Shown piece by piece: positions 24,594 through 32,420 of a stretch of 32,420 nucleotides of DNA. Both the position numbers and the translations under genes were made by a program. Under the pieces are notes generated by a model. That model was given only the letters and a program-made list of their open reading frames with translations. It was not told the origin of the DNA and did no database searches. The stretch is taken from the NCBI GenBank assembly GCA_902575715.1, contig CACGSI010000010.1:1-32420 (forward strand), in the 5' to 3' direction. The first letter of the stretch is position 1. Each line of letters opens with the position of its first letter. This DNA is from an uncultured SAR324 cluster bacterium. GTDB taxonomy: Bacteria; SAR324; NAC60-12.

Positions 24594-25808
24594 TTAATTT
24601 AGAGAATCTTTTGTCGAAACTTTTGAAAAATTATCTGTCTTTTTTATTTCTTCTTCTAAATTAGGATTTATAAAAAATAGGCGGTTCCCATCAAGAGATT
24701 TTGTTGCAACCTCAATTTCGTTTTTTAGTAAGTCACTTATAATTCTTCTTCTTAGAATACTTTTTCTTTTATTATATGAAATTTCTAACTCCAGATAACC
24801 TAACCTATTCTTTATTTCAGAAATATTTCTGAAAACCAAGGTTTTTTCAAAGTATTCAATAATTGAATTTTTCTGTTGTGGTGAAAAATTCATAAAAATC
24901 ACAGAAAATTTTTCTCCAAGGATGCCTAAATTTTGGTAATATTTATTTATGTTTAAAACCGTTTGGCGAACATTCTCTTTGATAGATTGTTTAGCTGCTT
25001 TTTCCAGGAGATTGTTAATTTCAGAATGGTCTAGTTTTGTTATAGCAGTTTCATAGGAACTTACATTTGTTTCACTAATATTCTGTCCTGTAAAAGTATC
25101 GTATGCACTAAAGCTAATATATGTTTCAACTTTATTAAAATATTCTTTTAATTTGTTTGTATGAACTTTATTCATACCTAATAATATTAGAATATCTGTA
25201 TTGAAGATAAGAGCCAATGAAAAAAAACTATCTAAAGATTTTCCTAATATTTTTTCCTCTTCAATTGTAACATATAAATTTCTCAATTTATTGTGATCCA
25301 AAATTAAAAAATTTTGCTCAGAGAAGGATTGATTTGCTAATTCAAGTAAATCGAAAATAATATTTTTCTCTTTTGGTAAGATATTATTATGATTATTGAA
25401 GAGAACTAAAATTCTTTTTCTTTTATTTTTTTCTTTTAGTATTTTAAGGAATAAGAGTTTTTCTTTAATTTTTTCTATATTAATTTCAATTTTAACTGAA
25501 ATTTTATACAATTTTTGATCAATAATTTCCTCTTCATTTAGCAACTCATAATTTTTTATAAAATTCTTACTAAATTTATAAATATTTTTTCTAATCACAC
25601 CGTAATGAGTGTTTATAACATTTGTATCCATCAAATTCTCTACCCCAAATTTAACAGAATCGTAAAAAGCATTTTTCAATGCCTGGTTTCTAGCATGAAC
25701 TTTGTTTTCTTGAAAAATTTTAGCGGATGTATTTATTAAAATTTCTTTTGCACAAAGGGAAGGATAAAAATATACGAAGATTATTAAAAAAGAAAAAAAT
25801 ATTTTCAT
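24594..25808 (-). CDS. Exported protein with FlgT_N/LPP20-like N-terminal domain
   Basis: 404 residues. The signal peptide is FFSFLIIFVYFYPSLCA^KE. Residues 25-115 have the pattern of the FlgT N-terminal domain and related LPP20 proteins: ARNQALKNAFYDSVKFGVEN, a middle linker, then FIKNYELLNEEEIIDQKLYK followed by ISVKIEINIEKIKEKL. Residues 130-260 (KRILVLFNNHNN, FLILDHNKLRNLYVTIEEE, FNTDILILLGMNKVH, VETYISFSAYDTFTGQNI) look like the middle domain of FlgT or a CsgG-like fold. In Vibrio, FlgT is part of the flagellar H ring, but no flagellar genes are nearby, so another outer-membrane-associated role is as likely. It follows the TPR-like lipoprotein gene by 73 bases in the same direction and is probably co-transcribed. 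Confidence 0.6.
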   Translation of the reverse strand: MKIFFSFLIIFVYFYPSLCAKEILINTSAKIFQENKVHARNQALKNAFYDSVKFGVENLMDTNVINTHYGVIRKNIYKFSKNFIKNYELLNEEEIIDQKLYKISVKIEINIEKIKEKLLFLKILKEKNKRKRILVLFNNHNNILPKEKNIIFDLLELANQSFSEQNFLILDHNKLRNLYVTIEEEKILGKSLDSFFSLALIFNTDILILLGMNKVHTNKLKEYFNKVETYISFSAYDTFTGQNISETNVSSYETAITKLDHSEINNLLEKAAKQSIKENVRQTVLNINKYYQNLGILGEKFSVIFMNFSPQQKNSIIEYFEKTLVFRNISEIKNRLGYLELEISYNKRKSILRRRIISDLLKNEIEVATKSLDGNRLFFINPNLEEEIKKTDNFSKVSTKDSLN

Positions 25809-25881
25809 AAAAAAAAAATTAAAAACTTCTTAATAGTTTGGAAAATAATAACCTTTTTTTAATATATTCATTAAAAAATAT

Positions 25882-27183
25882 TTATTCGTTAAAATTCAGT
25901 AATGCATTCTCGGGAGGAGATAAGTCCTGAAATGATTTAATTGATCTATCATTGTTTATAAGTGGATTGTAATTACCGATTAAATGTTGAATTTCGATCC
26001 ATGATTGAGAATATTTTTCTTGGGGATTATATGCATTGGCCTTGGCGAAGTGATATGAAGCTAATTCAAATTTTTTTTGTAAATGATAAACAGTACCAAG
26101 ATTATAGTGAGCAGAGGCAAGATTAATTCTATCTAATTTTTGGTCAAATCGGGAAAAATATTTTATCATTCGTGAATATTTTTGAAAATCATGATTTGAA
26201 ATAAGCCCAAGAAGTATTATATGTATTTCCTTAGAACCGAATGATTCCCCGTGAAGAGTAAATAGTTTTTGCAAAACAGAATGAGGTAACTCTGCTTTTT
26301 TTAGATTTATAAATACATCGTCCGTAAAAAAATATTTTTCTGATTCTGGAAAAAGTTTTGGTTCAAAAAGAACATAATTCCAGCCTTTTATAGCAAGATC
26401 AAAATTCCCCCCAGTCGCAAAATAATTTGATCTAACTATTTTAGGATGGCCAAGATCTATTAAGCCTAAAGTCCAAGGTAAAGGGTGAGATCCTTTTTCA
26501 AGCTCAATAAGTATCTCTTTTGGTTTGTGATTTATTTTATCCAAAAATTTTTGAATTAGTAATTGAGAAAGACGGGCCATTTCGTCCTTTGAATTTGGGA
26601 TAAGGAGAATATTTTCCTCACCAAAATAACTAAGTTTTAAACTAGCATTTTCTTTATCTGAAAACAGTATTTTGTCACCTCTGGCACTTTTTAATTTGAA
26701 TGTAAATTCTAAATCAAGAGTTCGATGAATAACCCTTTCACTAAAACTTTTTTCAACAAATTCAAAGTCTCTTTTTAAATGGTTCTTTGAAGAAAGCTTT
26801 TTATGTGGAATATTTTTTTCAACAAGTAGTATTTTTTTCTGAAAAAAATTTTTCTCCAAGTCTTTCGCAAAATATCTTGTTACATCTGCTGAAAGTATAG
26901 CAAAATTATTACTAGAATCACTTGGAAAGATTTCTAGATTTTTAAAAACTTTGTGTTTATCTATTTCGTGATTTAATATTTTTTCGAATAACAAGGATTG
27001 ATTCCCTTCAAATTGATCGACGAAAATAGCATTTATTCCCTTTAATGATTCACGAGATGGAGGTATCTCTTGATATATTTTAGTTGCAGAACACCCTAAA
27101 AAAAAATTAGTTAACAATATTAATGTCAAATTGGAATAATGATAAAAAATATAATTTTTTGAAATTAATTTCGGAAAGCGCAT
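25882..27183 (-). CDS. Lipoprotein with C-terminal helical (TPR-like) repeat
   Basis: 433 residues from ATG 27183 (the frame opens at TTG 27198). The N terminus is LTLILLTNFFLGCSATK with lipobox FLGC, so a lipidated envelope protein. Residues about 45-220 are alpha/beta: GINAIFVDQFEGNQSLLFEKI, NFAILSADVTRYFAKDLE, RTLDLEFTFKLKSARGDKIL. This resembles lipoproteins that form or assist CsgG-like periplasmic domains, but the match is weak. The C-terminal part has paired helices: ATGGNFDLAIKGWNYVLFEP and LASAHYNLGTVYHLQKKFEL followed by ASYHFAKANAYNP, a clear TPR. It lies 42-57 bases after nuoN and directly before the FlgT_N-like gene. A shared envelope function for these two is inference. Confidence 0.65.
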   Translation of the reverse strand: MRFPKLISKNYIFYHYSNLTLILLTNFFLGCSATKIYQEIPPSRESLKGINAIFVDQFEGNQSLLFEKILNHEIDKHKVFKNLEIFPSDSSNNFAILSADVTRYFAKDLEKNFFQKKILLVEKNIPHKKLSSKNHLKRDFEFVEKSFSERVIHRTLDLEFTFKLKSARGDKILFSDKENASLKLSYFGEENILLIPNSKDEMARLSQLLIQKFLDKINHKPKEILIELEKGSHPLPWTLGLIDLGHPKIVRSNYFATGGNFDLAIKGWNYVLFEPKLFPESEKYFFTDDVFINLKKAELPHSVLQKLFTLHGESFGSKEIHIILLGLISNHDFQKYSRMIKYFSRFDQKLDRINLASAHYNLGTVYHLQKKFELASYHFAKANAYNPQEKYSQSWIEIQHLIGNYNPLINNDRSIKSFQDLSPPENALLNFNE

Positions 27184-27240
27184 ATTTGCTATTAACAAAA
27201 TTATTTTAAAACTTTGTCTTCTTGCTATAACTTTTTTAAT

Positions 27241-28707
27241 TTAAAGTAGTGCGATAATTGAGGATGAGGCAAGTTCCATAATTTTGTCTGGGAAAATACC
27301 TAAATAAATTATAGCAACAGCTGTACCCAATAATCCTGTCAATGCAAATCCTATGGAACTACCAGCAAATTTTGAACCCTCTGGAAGTGCAGCATCACGC
27401 ATATACATGAACATTACCACACGCAAATAATAATAAACTGAAAGAGCACTATTCAATATACCAAATATTGTAAGCCAGAACCATCCTTCTTGGAGTGCGG
27501 AACTAAAAATTTGAAATTTACCAATGAATCCTCCTGTTAAAGGAAGGCCTATCAAAGAAAAAATAAACAGTGACATCAATAGTGCTAGAATTGGATTTCG
27601 CTTACCATATCCTCCCATATCTTCGAAAGTTTTTGGAATTCTTCCAGCGTCCTTAATGGATAAAACTCCAAACGCCCCTGCCCCCATCAAGCCATAAGCT
27701 AAGGAATAAAAAATTATACTACTGATTGCAGATTCATTTCCTACTACAATCGCAATCATAACATAACCAGCATGAGCTATGGATGAAAAAGCTAGCATTC
27801 GTTTTACTTCACTTTGGCGAAGAGCCATAATATTTCCAACTGTCATTGTCAATACAGATATTGTCCAAAATAACTGTTCCCAATTTTCACCTTGTAGTGA
27901 AATTCCATTAAAAAATATTCTAATAAAAATAGCAAAACCAGCAGCCTTAGCTGCTCCAGACAAAAAACCAGTAATTGGAGTTGGAGCTCCCGTATATACA
28001 TCGGGTGTCCACATGTGGAATGGTACTAACGCAATTTTAAAACTCATTGCAATTACAATTAGAGCAGCTCCTGAAATAATAAGTGGGTTATTTGTTCCAT
28101 TTTGTTGAACTTCAGAAATTATAATAGGTAAAATTGTGCTGCCAGTTGCTCCGTAAATTAAAGAAATCCCGTAAAGTAAAAAACCAGTTGAAAATGCTCC
28201 TAATAGTAAATATTTTAATGCAGCCTCACTTGAGATGGAAATTTTTCTTTGCATCCCAACCAAAATATAACTAGAAATTGACATTATCTCTAGTCCAATA
28301 AATATAACTAGCAAATCTAGAGCAGAAGTCAGAAACATCATTCCCGAGACAGAAGTCAATAGAAGAACATAATACTCACCAAAATTTATTTCATGCTCTT
28401 TAATATAGTTTAGCGAAACAAATACTGTAATTATTGTTACGCAAATATAGATGAACTCAAATAAAATAGAAAAATCATCTGCAATGATAGTCCCATAAAA
28501 ACCAGAAATATTCTTACCATATAAATTTGTTTCGTATAAAGCAGCCAATAACAAGCCAACTATAGTTGTCAAAGCTAATGTAAGGGATCTTTCACGTTTT
28601 GAGTCAAAGAGATCAACAATCAATATGATAAATGCCGTTATTAAAACTATAATCTCCGGTAAGATAGGTATTAAATCTTTAAAGGTGATAAATTCTATTT
28701 TTTCCAT
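27241..28707 (-). CDS. nuoN: NADH-quinone oxidoreductase subunit N (NuoN)
   Basis: Proton-pumping antiporter-like subunit of respiratory complex I, in the inner membrane. 488 residues, usual length, with about 14 hydrophobic helices. Typical blocks: LPEIIVLITAFIILIVDLF, EYYVLLLTSVSGMMFLTSAL, GLEIMSISSYILVGMQRK (the conserved Glu in TM5), EAALKYLLLGAFSTGFLLYG, KIALVPFHMWTPDVYTGAPT (the conserved Lys and HxWxPDVYxGAPT signature), RMLAFSSIAHAGYVMIA and GLPLTGGFIGKFQIF. The gene upstream in the same direction is mmsA and those downstream are envelope proteins, so it is not next to nuoM or nuoL here. Start ATG 28707. Confidence 0.96.
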   Translation of the reverse strand: MEKIEFITFKDLIPILPEIIVLITAFIILIVDLFDSKRERSLTLALTTIVGLLLAALYETNLYGKNISGFYGTIIADDFSILFEFIYICVTIITVFVSLNYIKEHEINFGEYYVLLLTSVSGMMFLTSALDLLVIFIGLEIMSISSYILVGMQRKISISSEAALKYLLLGAFSTGFLLYGISLIYGATGSTILPIIISEVQQNGTNNPLIISGAALIVIAMSFKIALVPFHMWTPDVYTGAPTPITGFLSGAAKAAGFAIFIRIFFNGISLQGENWEQLFWTISVLTMTVGNIMALRQSEVKRMLAFSSIAHAGYVMIAIVVGNESAISSIIFYSLAYGLMGAGAFGVLSIKDAGRIPKTFEDMGGYGKRNPILALLMSLFIFSLIGLPLTGGFIGKFQIFSSALQEGWFWLTIFGILNSALSVYYYLRVVMFMYMRDAALPEGSKFAGSSIGFALTGLLGTAVAIIYLGIFPDKIMELASSSIIALL

Positions 28708-28788
28708 ACTTTAAAACCAAATTTTAAGTCTGAGAATCTTAGCTTTAATTAATTTTTTGAAATGATAAAATTGTTTTAAATGGTTATT

Positions 28789-30288
28789 TTAAGAATTGGT
28801 TGGAAAATTAAATTCTGCTCCAGCTTTTATTCCTCTAGGCCAGCGCGATGTTACTGCTTTTAAACGAGTATAAAAGTGAATAGTATCTGGTCCATAAATA
28901 TGATGACTTCCGAAAATTGATTTTTTCCATCCACCAAAACTGTGAAATCCCACGGGAACCGGAATTGGAACATTTATTCCAACCATGCCTACTTCTATTC
29001 TATTCACAAAATCTCTTGCTGCATCTCCTTCTCTTGTAAAGATTGCTACACCATTAGCATACGGATTCTCTTGGATGAGTTTTATTGCAGCTTCATAATC
29101 AGGTACTCTAACTGTAGAAAGTACTGGTCCAAAAATTTCTTCTTTGTAGATATCCATATTTGTAGTTACATTATCGAAGAGTGATCCTCCAATAAAAAAG
29201 CCATTTTCATTACCTGGTACATTTACTTTTCTTCCATCTACCAGAAGATCTGCGCCTTGATTAACCCCACTCTCAATAAGAGAAGTTATTCTATCTAGAC
29301 TTTGTCTTGTAATAACAGGTCCCATTGCAGCTTTATTATCCTCAGGCGGACCAATTGGTAATTTTTCTACTAGTGGGATCATTCTTTCCATTAATTCATC
29401 AGCGACTTTTTCGCCGACAGGAACAGGAACAGATATAGCCATACATCTTTCGCCAGCGGACCCATATCCAGCTCCCATAAGAGCATCAACAGCTTGATCC
29501 ATATCGGCATCAGGCATTATTATCATATGATTTTTTGCTCCACCTAGAGCCTGAACTCGTTTCCCATTGCTTGCAGCACGTTTATATATATATTCGGCTA
29601 TAGGAGTAGACCCTACAAAACTTATAGCTTTTATTTCTTGATGATCTAAAATAGCATCAACTGTTGATTTGTCTCCTTGAACTACGTTAAATATTCCATC
29701 AGGTAAACCGGCTTCTTTAAGTAGTTCTGCTAAAATTAAAGAGACACTCGGATCTCTTTCTGAAGGTTTTAAAATAAAGGCATTTCCGCAAGAAATAGCA
29801 TTGGGGAACATCCACATTGGTACCATGGCGGGGAAATTAAAAGGCGTTATTCCAGCAACTATTCCTAAAGGTTGCGGAATTGAGTAGACATCAATTGAGT
29901 TTGCAACTTGTTCGCTATAAGTGCCTTTCAGCAAATGAGGAATTCCGCAAGCAAATTCTACTGCCTCAAGTCCTCGTGAGACTTCACCCAATGCATCATT
30001 ATGAGTTTTTCCATGTTCATTACTTATGGTACGTGCAATTTCGTCAGCATTTTTCTCGAGAAGGTCCTTGAAACGATACATAACATGGCTCCTTTTGCTT
30101 GGGGGAGTCGAAGACCAGGAAGGAACAGCTGCATTTGCCACATTAACTACATCATCAAGCTCAGATTTACTTGTAAACCTTACCTGAGCAGAGATCTCTC
30201 CAGTTGAAGGATTAAATACGTTTTCAAGGGTTCCACCTTGAAGTTTTTGATACGATCCTCCTACATAATTTCCTATAATACTACTCAT
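28789..30288 (-). CDS. mmsA: Methylmalonate-semialdehyde dehydrogenase (CoA-acylating)
   Basis: NAD-dependent ALDH making propionyl-CoA from methylmalonate semialdehyde (valine, thymine catabolism) or acetyl-CoA from malonate semialdehyde (inositol, beta-alanine routes). 499 residues, family length. Motifs: NPSTGEISAQVRFTSKSELD, GITPFNFPAMVPMWMFPNAI with Asn151, FILKPSERDPSVSL, FVGSTPIAEYIY, GGAKNHMIIMPDADMDQAVD, and GSAGERCMAIS with catalytic Cys282. The C-terminal VPIPVPVGFHSFGGWKKSIF and DTIHFYTRLKAVTSRWP are diagnostic for this ALDH class. The GAKNH form marks CoA-acylating MmsA. A short AAAGG lies 7-8 bases before the ATG. It diverges from the GcvT-GlyA gene across 371 bases. Confidence 0.95.
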   Translation of the reverse strand: MSSIIGNYVGGSYQKLQGGTLENVFNPSTGEISAQVRFTSKSELDDVVNVANAAVPSWSSTPPSKRSHVMYRFKDLLEKNADEIARTISNEHGKTHNDALGEVSRGLEAVEFACGIPHLLKGTYSEQVANSIDVYSIPQPLGIVAGITPFNFPAMVPMWMFPNAISCGNAFILKPSERDPSVSLILAELLKEAGLPDGIFNVVQGDKSTVDAILDHQEIKAISFVGSTPIAEYIYKRAASNGKRVQALGGAKNHMIIMPDADMDQAVDALMGAGYGSAGERCMAISVPVPVGEKVADELMERMIPLVEKLPIGPPEDNKAAMGPVITRQSLDRITSLIESGVNQGADLLVDGRKVNVPGNENGFFIGGSLFDNVTTNMDIYKEEIFGPVLSTVRVPDYEAAIKLIQENPYANGVAIFTREGDAARDFVNRIEVGMVGINVPIPVPVGFHSFGGWKKSIFGSHHIYGPDTIHFYTRLKAVTSRWPRGIKAGAEFNFPTNS

Positions 30289-30659
30289 ATTAACCTTTAC
30301 TGTTTTCTAATTTTGAATGGGTTAAAACACACCAATTTTAGGGAAAAAAAAATTGGTAATCAAGCTTTTTTACCGAGGATGAAGATAATTTTTTTATAAA
30401 TTTTTTATAGTTTTTCTAAAATTTTTACTTTTCGGATATTTAGTTTAGAAGATACGTCTAGTTGTAAAGATAAATTAATCAAACTAGCTTCTATTATCAT
30501 TCTGTAGTAAAATAAAATTTATTGCCTTTGGTAACTTTAGAATAACTTAATTAGTATAATTAATTTGATTAAAAAAATTATTTTAGAAATATATATTTCA
30601 AGATATTTTTAAAAGTAATATTAGAAGTCAAACCAAAAAAAATCTAAACATGTACTTTA
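30289..30659. promoter_or_regulatory. 371-base divergent spacer between mmsA and gcvT-glyA
   Basis: Must hold promoters for both genes. Features seen: a 9-bp inverted repeat accaatttt/aaaattggt (30331-30339 and 30349-30357), placed to act as operator or leader hairpin for mmsA, and a consensus-like TATAAT at 30555-30560 on the plus strand without a convincing -35. I looked for a glycine riboswitch ahead of the GcvT gene and did not find its conserved cores. No open frame of note. Confidence 0.4.
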
Positions 30660-32420
30660 ATGGAAAAAAATAAATCAAAAAGAGAACTTCTAAAAACATC
30701 GCTCCATTCTTGGCACTTAGAGAATGGGGGGAATCTTGTGGATTTTGGAGGATGGGAAATGCCTTTAAATTATGATAGTGGTATTCTCAAAGAACATCTT
30801 GCGACGAGACGTTATGGCGGTATTTTTGATGTCAGTCATATGGGGCGTTTCAGAATTCATGGTAAGGAGACTGTCTCTTTTTTGCAACACGTGCTTACAA
30901 ACAATGTGGAGTCTATAGAGTCTTGGCAGGCCCAGTACACTTTGATTGCCAATGAAAATGGTGGATTAATTGATGATGCATATTTGTACCACCCCGGAGA
31001 AGAATACTTTTTAGTTGTAAATGCATCTAATCGTCAAAAGGATTGGTTGCATCTCGAAAAACTAGCTAAAAAATTTGATGTATCTCTAAAAGATGAAACA
31101 ACAAAAATTTCTATGATTGCTATTCAAGGTCCTCTTTCCGGAAAAATTCTGGCCAATATTAAACGTGACGGTAATATGCCTGAAACTTTCAAAAATAGTC
31201 TATCGAAAATTACAATACTAGGAACAGAAGTTTTGGTTGCTAGAACGGGTTATACAGGAGAACCTATTGGCTTTGAATTGTTTGCGGCATCTGAAAAAAT
31301 CAATGCTATTTGGGGGCTTATAGGAGAGGAAGGTAGCAAAAAAGGGGTTATTCCAGCAGGTTTAGGTGCCAGAGATACCCTTAGATTAGAGGCCGGGATG
31401 CCACTTTATGGTCATGAGTTTGGGATAGATTTTGAAGGGAATGAAATACCTGCCTTTGCTTTCCCATTAACTTCAGTTGCAGTTAGTTTTTCAGAACGTA
31501 AGGGTAACTTTGTTGGTCGTAAGGCACTGCGGCAACAATTTGAGGAAATTCGTAAAATTCGTTTGGGAAAGTATACTCCTTCAAAATTTCTTCCAAGAAG
31601 ATTTTTACCAATTGCACTAAAGGAAAAAGGAATCGCCCGTCAAGGAGATGCATTGCTTCTTAATGGAAAAAAAGTGGGCTTTATATCAAGCGGTACAATG
31701 GTACCATATTGGGTTTTTGAAGGGGAAGGGGCTACGATGAATATAACCAACGATCAAAACAGACGAGCTATAGCTTTAGCATATCTTGATGCAGAAATTC
31801 CTTCTGATCAGGAACTAGAAGCTGAGATTAGAGGCAAGAATATTTGTGCTCAACTAGTTCGTTGGCATGGCCGATCTGAAGCACCACCTTACTTTAGAGC
31901 TATTCCAGTTGATTGGAAATCAGAAGGATTTTTGGAAAAAGATTTTTCAACCAAAGAGCAAGTAAAAATTCTGCTGAAAAAAAGTATTGATAATCATGAA
32001 TGGCGTCAAAGACAATGCATTAATTTAATACCTTCAGAAATGACTCAATCTTCTTTAGTGCGCTTATTACAAATTACTGATCCTTGTGGACGCTATGCAG
32101 AACATAAAGAGCTCCTTGCTGCATTTGAACAGGAGGTATTTTATTATCAAGGGACGGAGTTTATAGCATGGAGTGAAGAAAGATTGGTAGAAGAGATGAA
32201 AAAATTTTTAGGTTATCCCAATGTTGAAGCGAGGGTTATAAGTGGTCAAATGGCCAATATGACTGTTTTTAGTGCTCTTGTTGATTTTATAAATCGAACA
32301 GACCGAAGAAGTGAGCCTCGTCGAATTTCCATGGTTTTGAACAATCATATAGGAAAAGGGGGACATCTAAGTTCTCAACCAATGGGAGCTCTAAGAGATT
32401 ATGTATCTAAAGATCCTGTA
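30660..32420 (+). CDS. Bifunctional GcvT-GlyA fusion: aminomethyltransferase plus serine hydroxymethyltransferase, partial at 3' end
   Basis: Open frame of 587 codons from ATG 30660 to the window edge, no stop. Residues 1-about 415 are glycine-cleavage T protein: LVDFGGWEMPLNYDSGI, FDVSHMGRFRIHG, NENGGLIDDAYLYH with the catalytic Asp pair (105-106), VARTGYTGEPIGFELF, GLGARDTLRLEAGMPLYGHE and NFVGRKAL. After a linker (about 415-445) the frame becomes the N-terminal part of SHMT: QCINLIPSEMTQSSLV (E460 equivalent to Glu57 of E. coli GlyA), GRYAEHKELL, VFYYQGTEFI, ARVISGQMANMTVFSAL and NNHIGKGGHLS. The PLP lysine lies beyond the edge. T protein makes 5,10-methylene-THF from the aminomethyl group on H protein; SHMT spends it to turn glycine into serine, so fusion would join consecutive steps. 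The SHMT half is divergent. No gcvH or gcvP in the window. Confidence 0.9.
   Translation, partial: MEKNKSKRELLKTSLHSWHLENGGNLVDFGGWEMPLNYDSGILKEHLATRRYGGIFDVSHMGRFRIHGKETVSFLQHVLTNNVESIESWQAQYTLIANENGGLIDDAYLYHPGEEYFLVVNASNRQKDWLHLEKLAKKFDVSLKDETTKISMIAIQGPLSGKILANIKRDGNMPETFKNSLSKITILGTEVLVARTGYTGEPIGFELFAASEKINAIWGLIGEEGSKKGVIPAGLGARDTLRLEAGMPLYGHEFGIDFEGNEIPAFAFPLTSVAVSFSERKGNFVGRKALRQQFEEIRKIRLGKYTPSKFLPRRFLPIALKEKGIARQGDALLLNGKKVGFISSGTMVPYWVFEGEGATMNITNDQNRRAIALAYLDAEIPSDQELEAEIRGKNICAQLVRWHGRSEAPPYFRAIPVDWKSEGFLEKDFSTKEQVKILLKKSIDNHEWRQRQCINLIPSEMTQSSLVRLLQITDPCGRYAEHKELLAAFEQEVFYYQGTEFIAWSEERLVEEMKKFLGYPNVEARVISGQMANMTVFSALVDFINRTDRRSEPRRISMVLNNHIGKGGHLSSQPMGALRDYVSKDPV

Noticed and set aside
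30289..30659. Possible glycine riboswitch ahead of the GcvT-GlyA gene
   Set aside because: No paired conserved aptamer cores or GC-rich stems were found; the region is almost entirely A/T.
1..32420. CRISPR arrays, insertion sequences, prophage or defence islands
   Set aside because: No spaced direct-repeat array, transposase or phage gene was seen; the only recombinase-like gene has no element borders and lacks its catalytic serine.

Overview
The window is strongly AT-rich (by eye roughly two thirds A+T) and gene-dense, with short spacers and several overlapping gene pairs. Type II secretion pseudopilins, lipoproteins with lipoboxes, an Omp85-type barrel, an MltD-type murein transglycosylase and a NADH:quinone oxidoreductase subunit mark it as chromosome of a respiring diderm (Gram-negative) bacterium. 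The J-domain/RodZ-type HTH protein overlapping a MinD/FlhG-like ATPase, together with glycolate oxidation and the AT-rich compact layout, would suit a marine Deltaproteobacteria-like or SAR324-type lineage. That placement is an inference from gene style, not a phylogeny.

Layout. 1-844 (-): pseudopilins gspG and a gspH-like gene; the latter is interrupted by a -1 frameshift at an A AAA AAC heptamer and runs off the left edge. 912-1300 (+): RNase P RNA. 1351-3098 (-): J-domain/HTH protein and MinD-like ATPase with a 4-base overlap. 3302-3712 (+): small lipoprotein. 3740-6790 (-): HIT protein, Era GTPase (no ATG/GTG/TTG/CTG start before its P-loop; an ATA behind a strong Shine-Dalgarno is the best start) and a membrane-anchored TPR protein. 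6829-12209 (+): a pseudo-M1-peptidase/Omp85-barrel fusion, a DUF3426-like membrane protein and a FemAB-like acyltransferase. 12215-12898 (-): a small serine-recombinase homologue lacking the catalytic serine. 13066-18395 (+): glcD-glcE-glcF-glycerate 2-kinase operon. 18539-19726 (-): unknown protein. 19903-19978 (-): tRNA-Gly(GCC). 20188-22968 (+): LysM transglycosylase and argB. 23019-30288 (-): rhodanese, DUF3047-like protein, FlgT_N-like protein, lipoprotein with helical repeats, a lone nuoN and mmsA. 30660-end (+): an open frame starting as glycine-cleavage T protein (GcvT) and continuing without a stop into serine hydroxymethyltransferase (GlyA); it runs off the right edge.

How the genes work together. 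The glc operon would oxidise glycolate to glyoxylate and phosphorylate glycerate. The GcvT-GlyA fusion would take part in glycine-to-serine conversion using folate C1 units. Together they outline a bacterial photorespiration-like C2 salvage route, though the transaminase, hydroxypyruvate reductase, GcvH and GcvP steps are not in this window. mmsA adds valine/inositol or thymine-type catabolism. The strongest candidates for something undescribed are the GcvT-GlyA fusion, the catalytically dead M1 domain on an Omp85 barrel, and the two decoding anomalies (era start, gspH frameshift).
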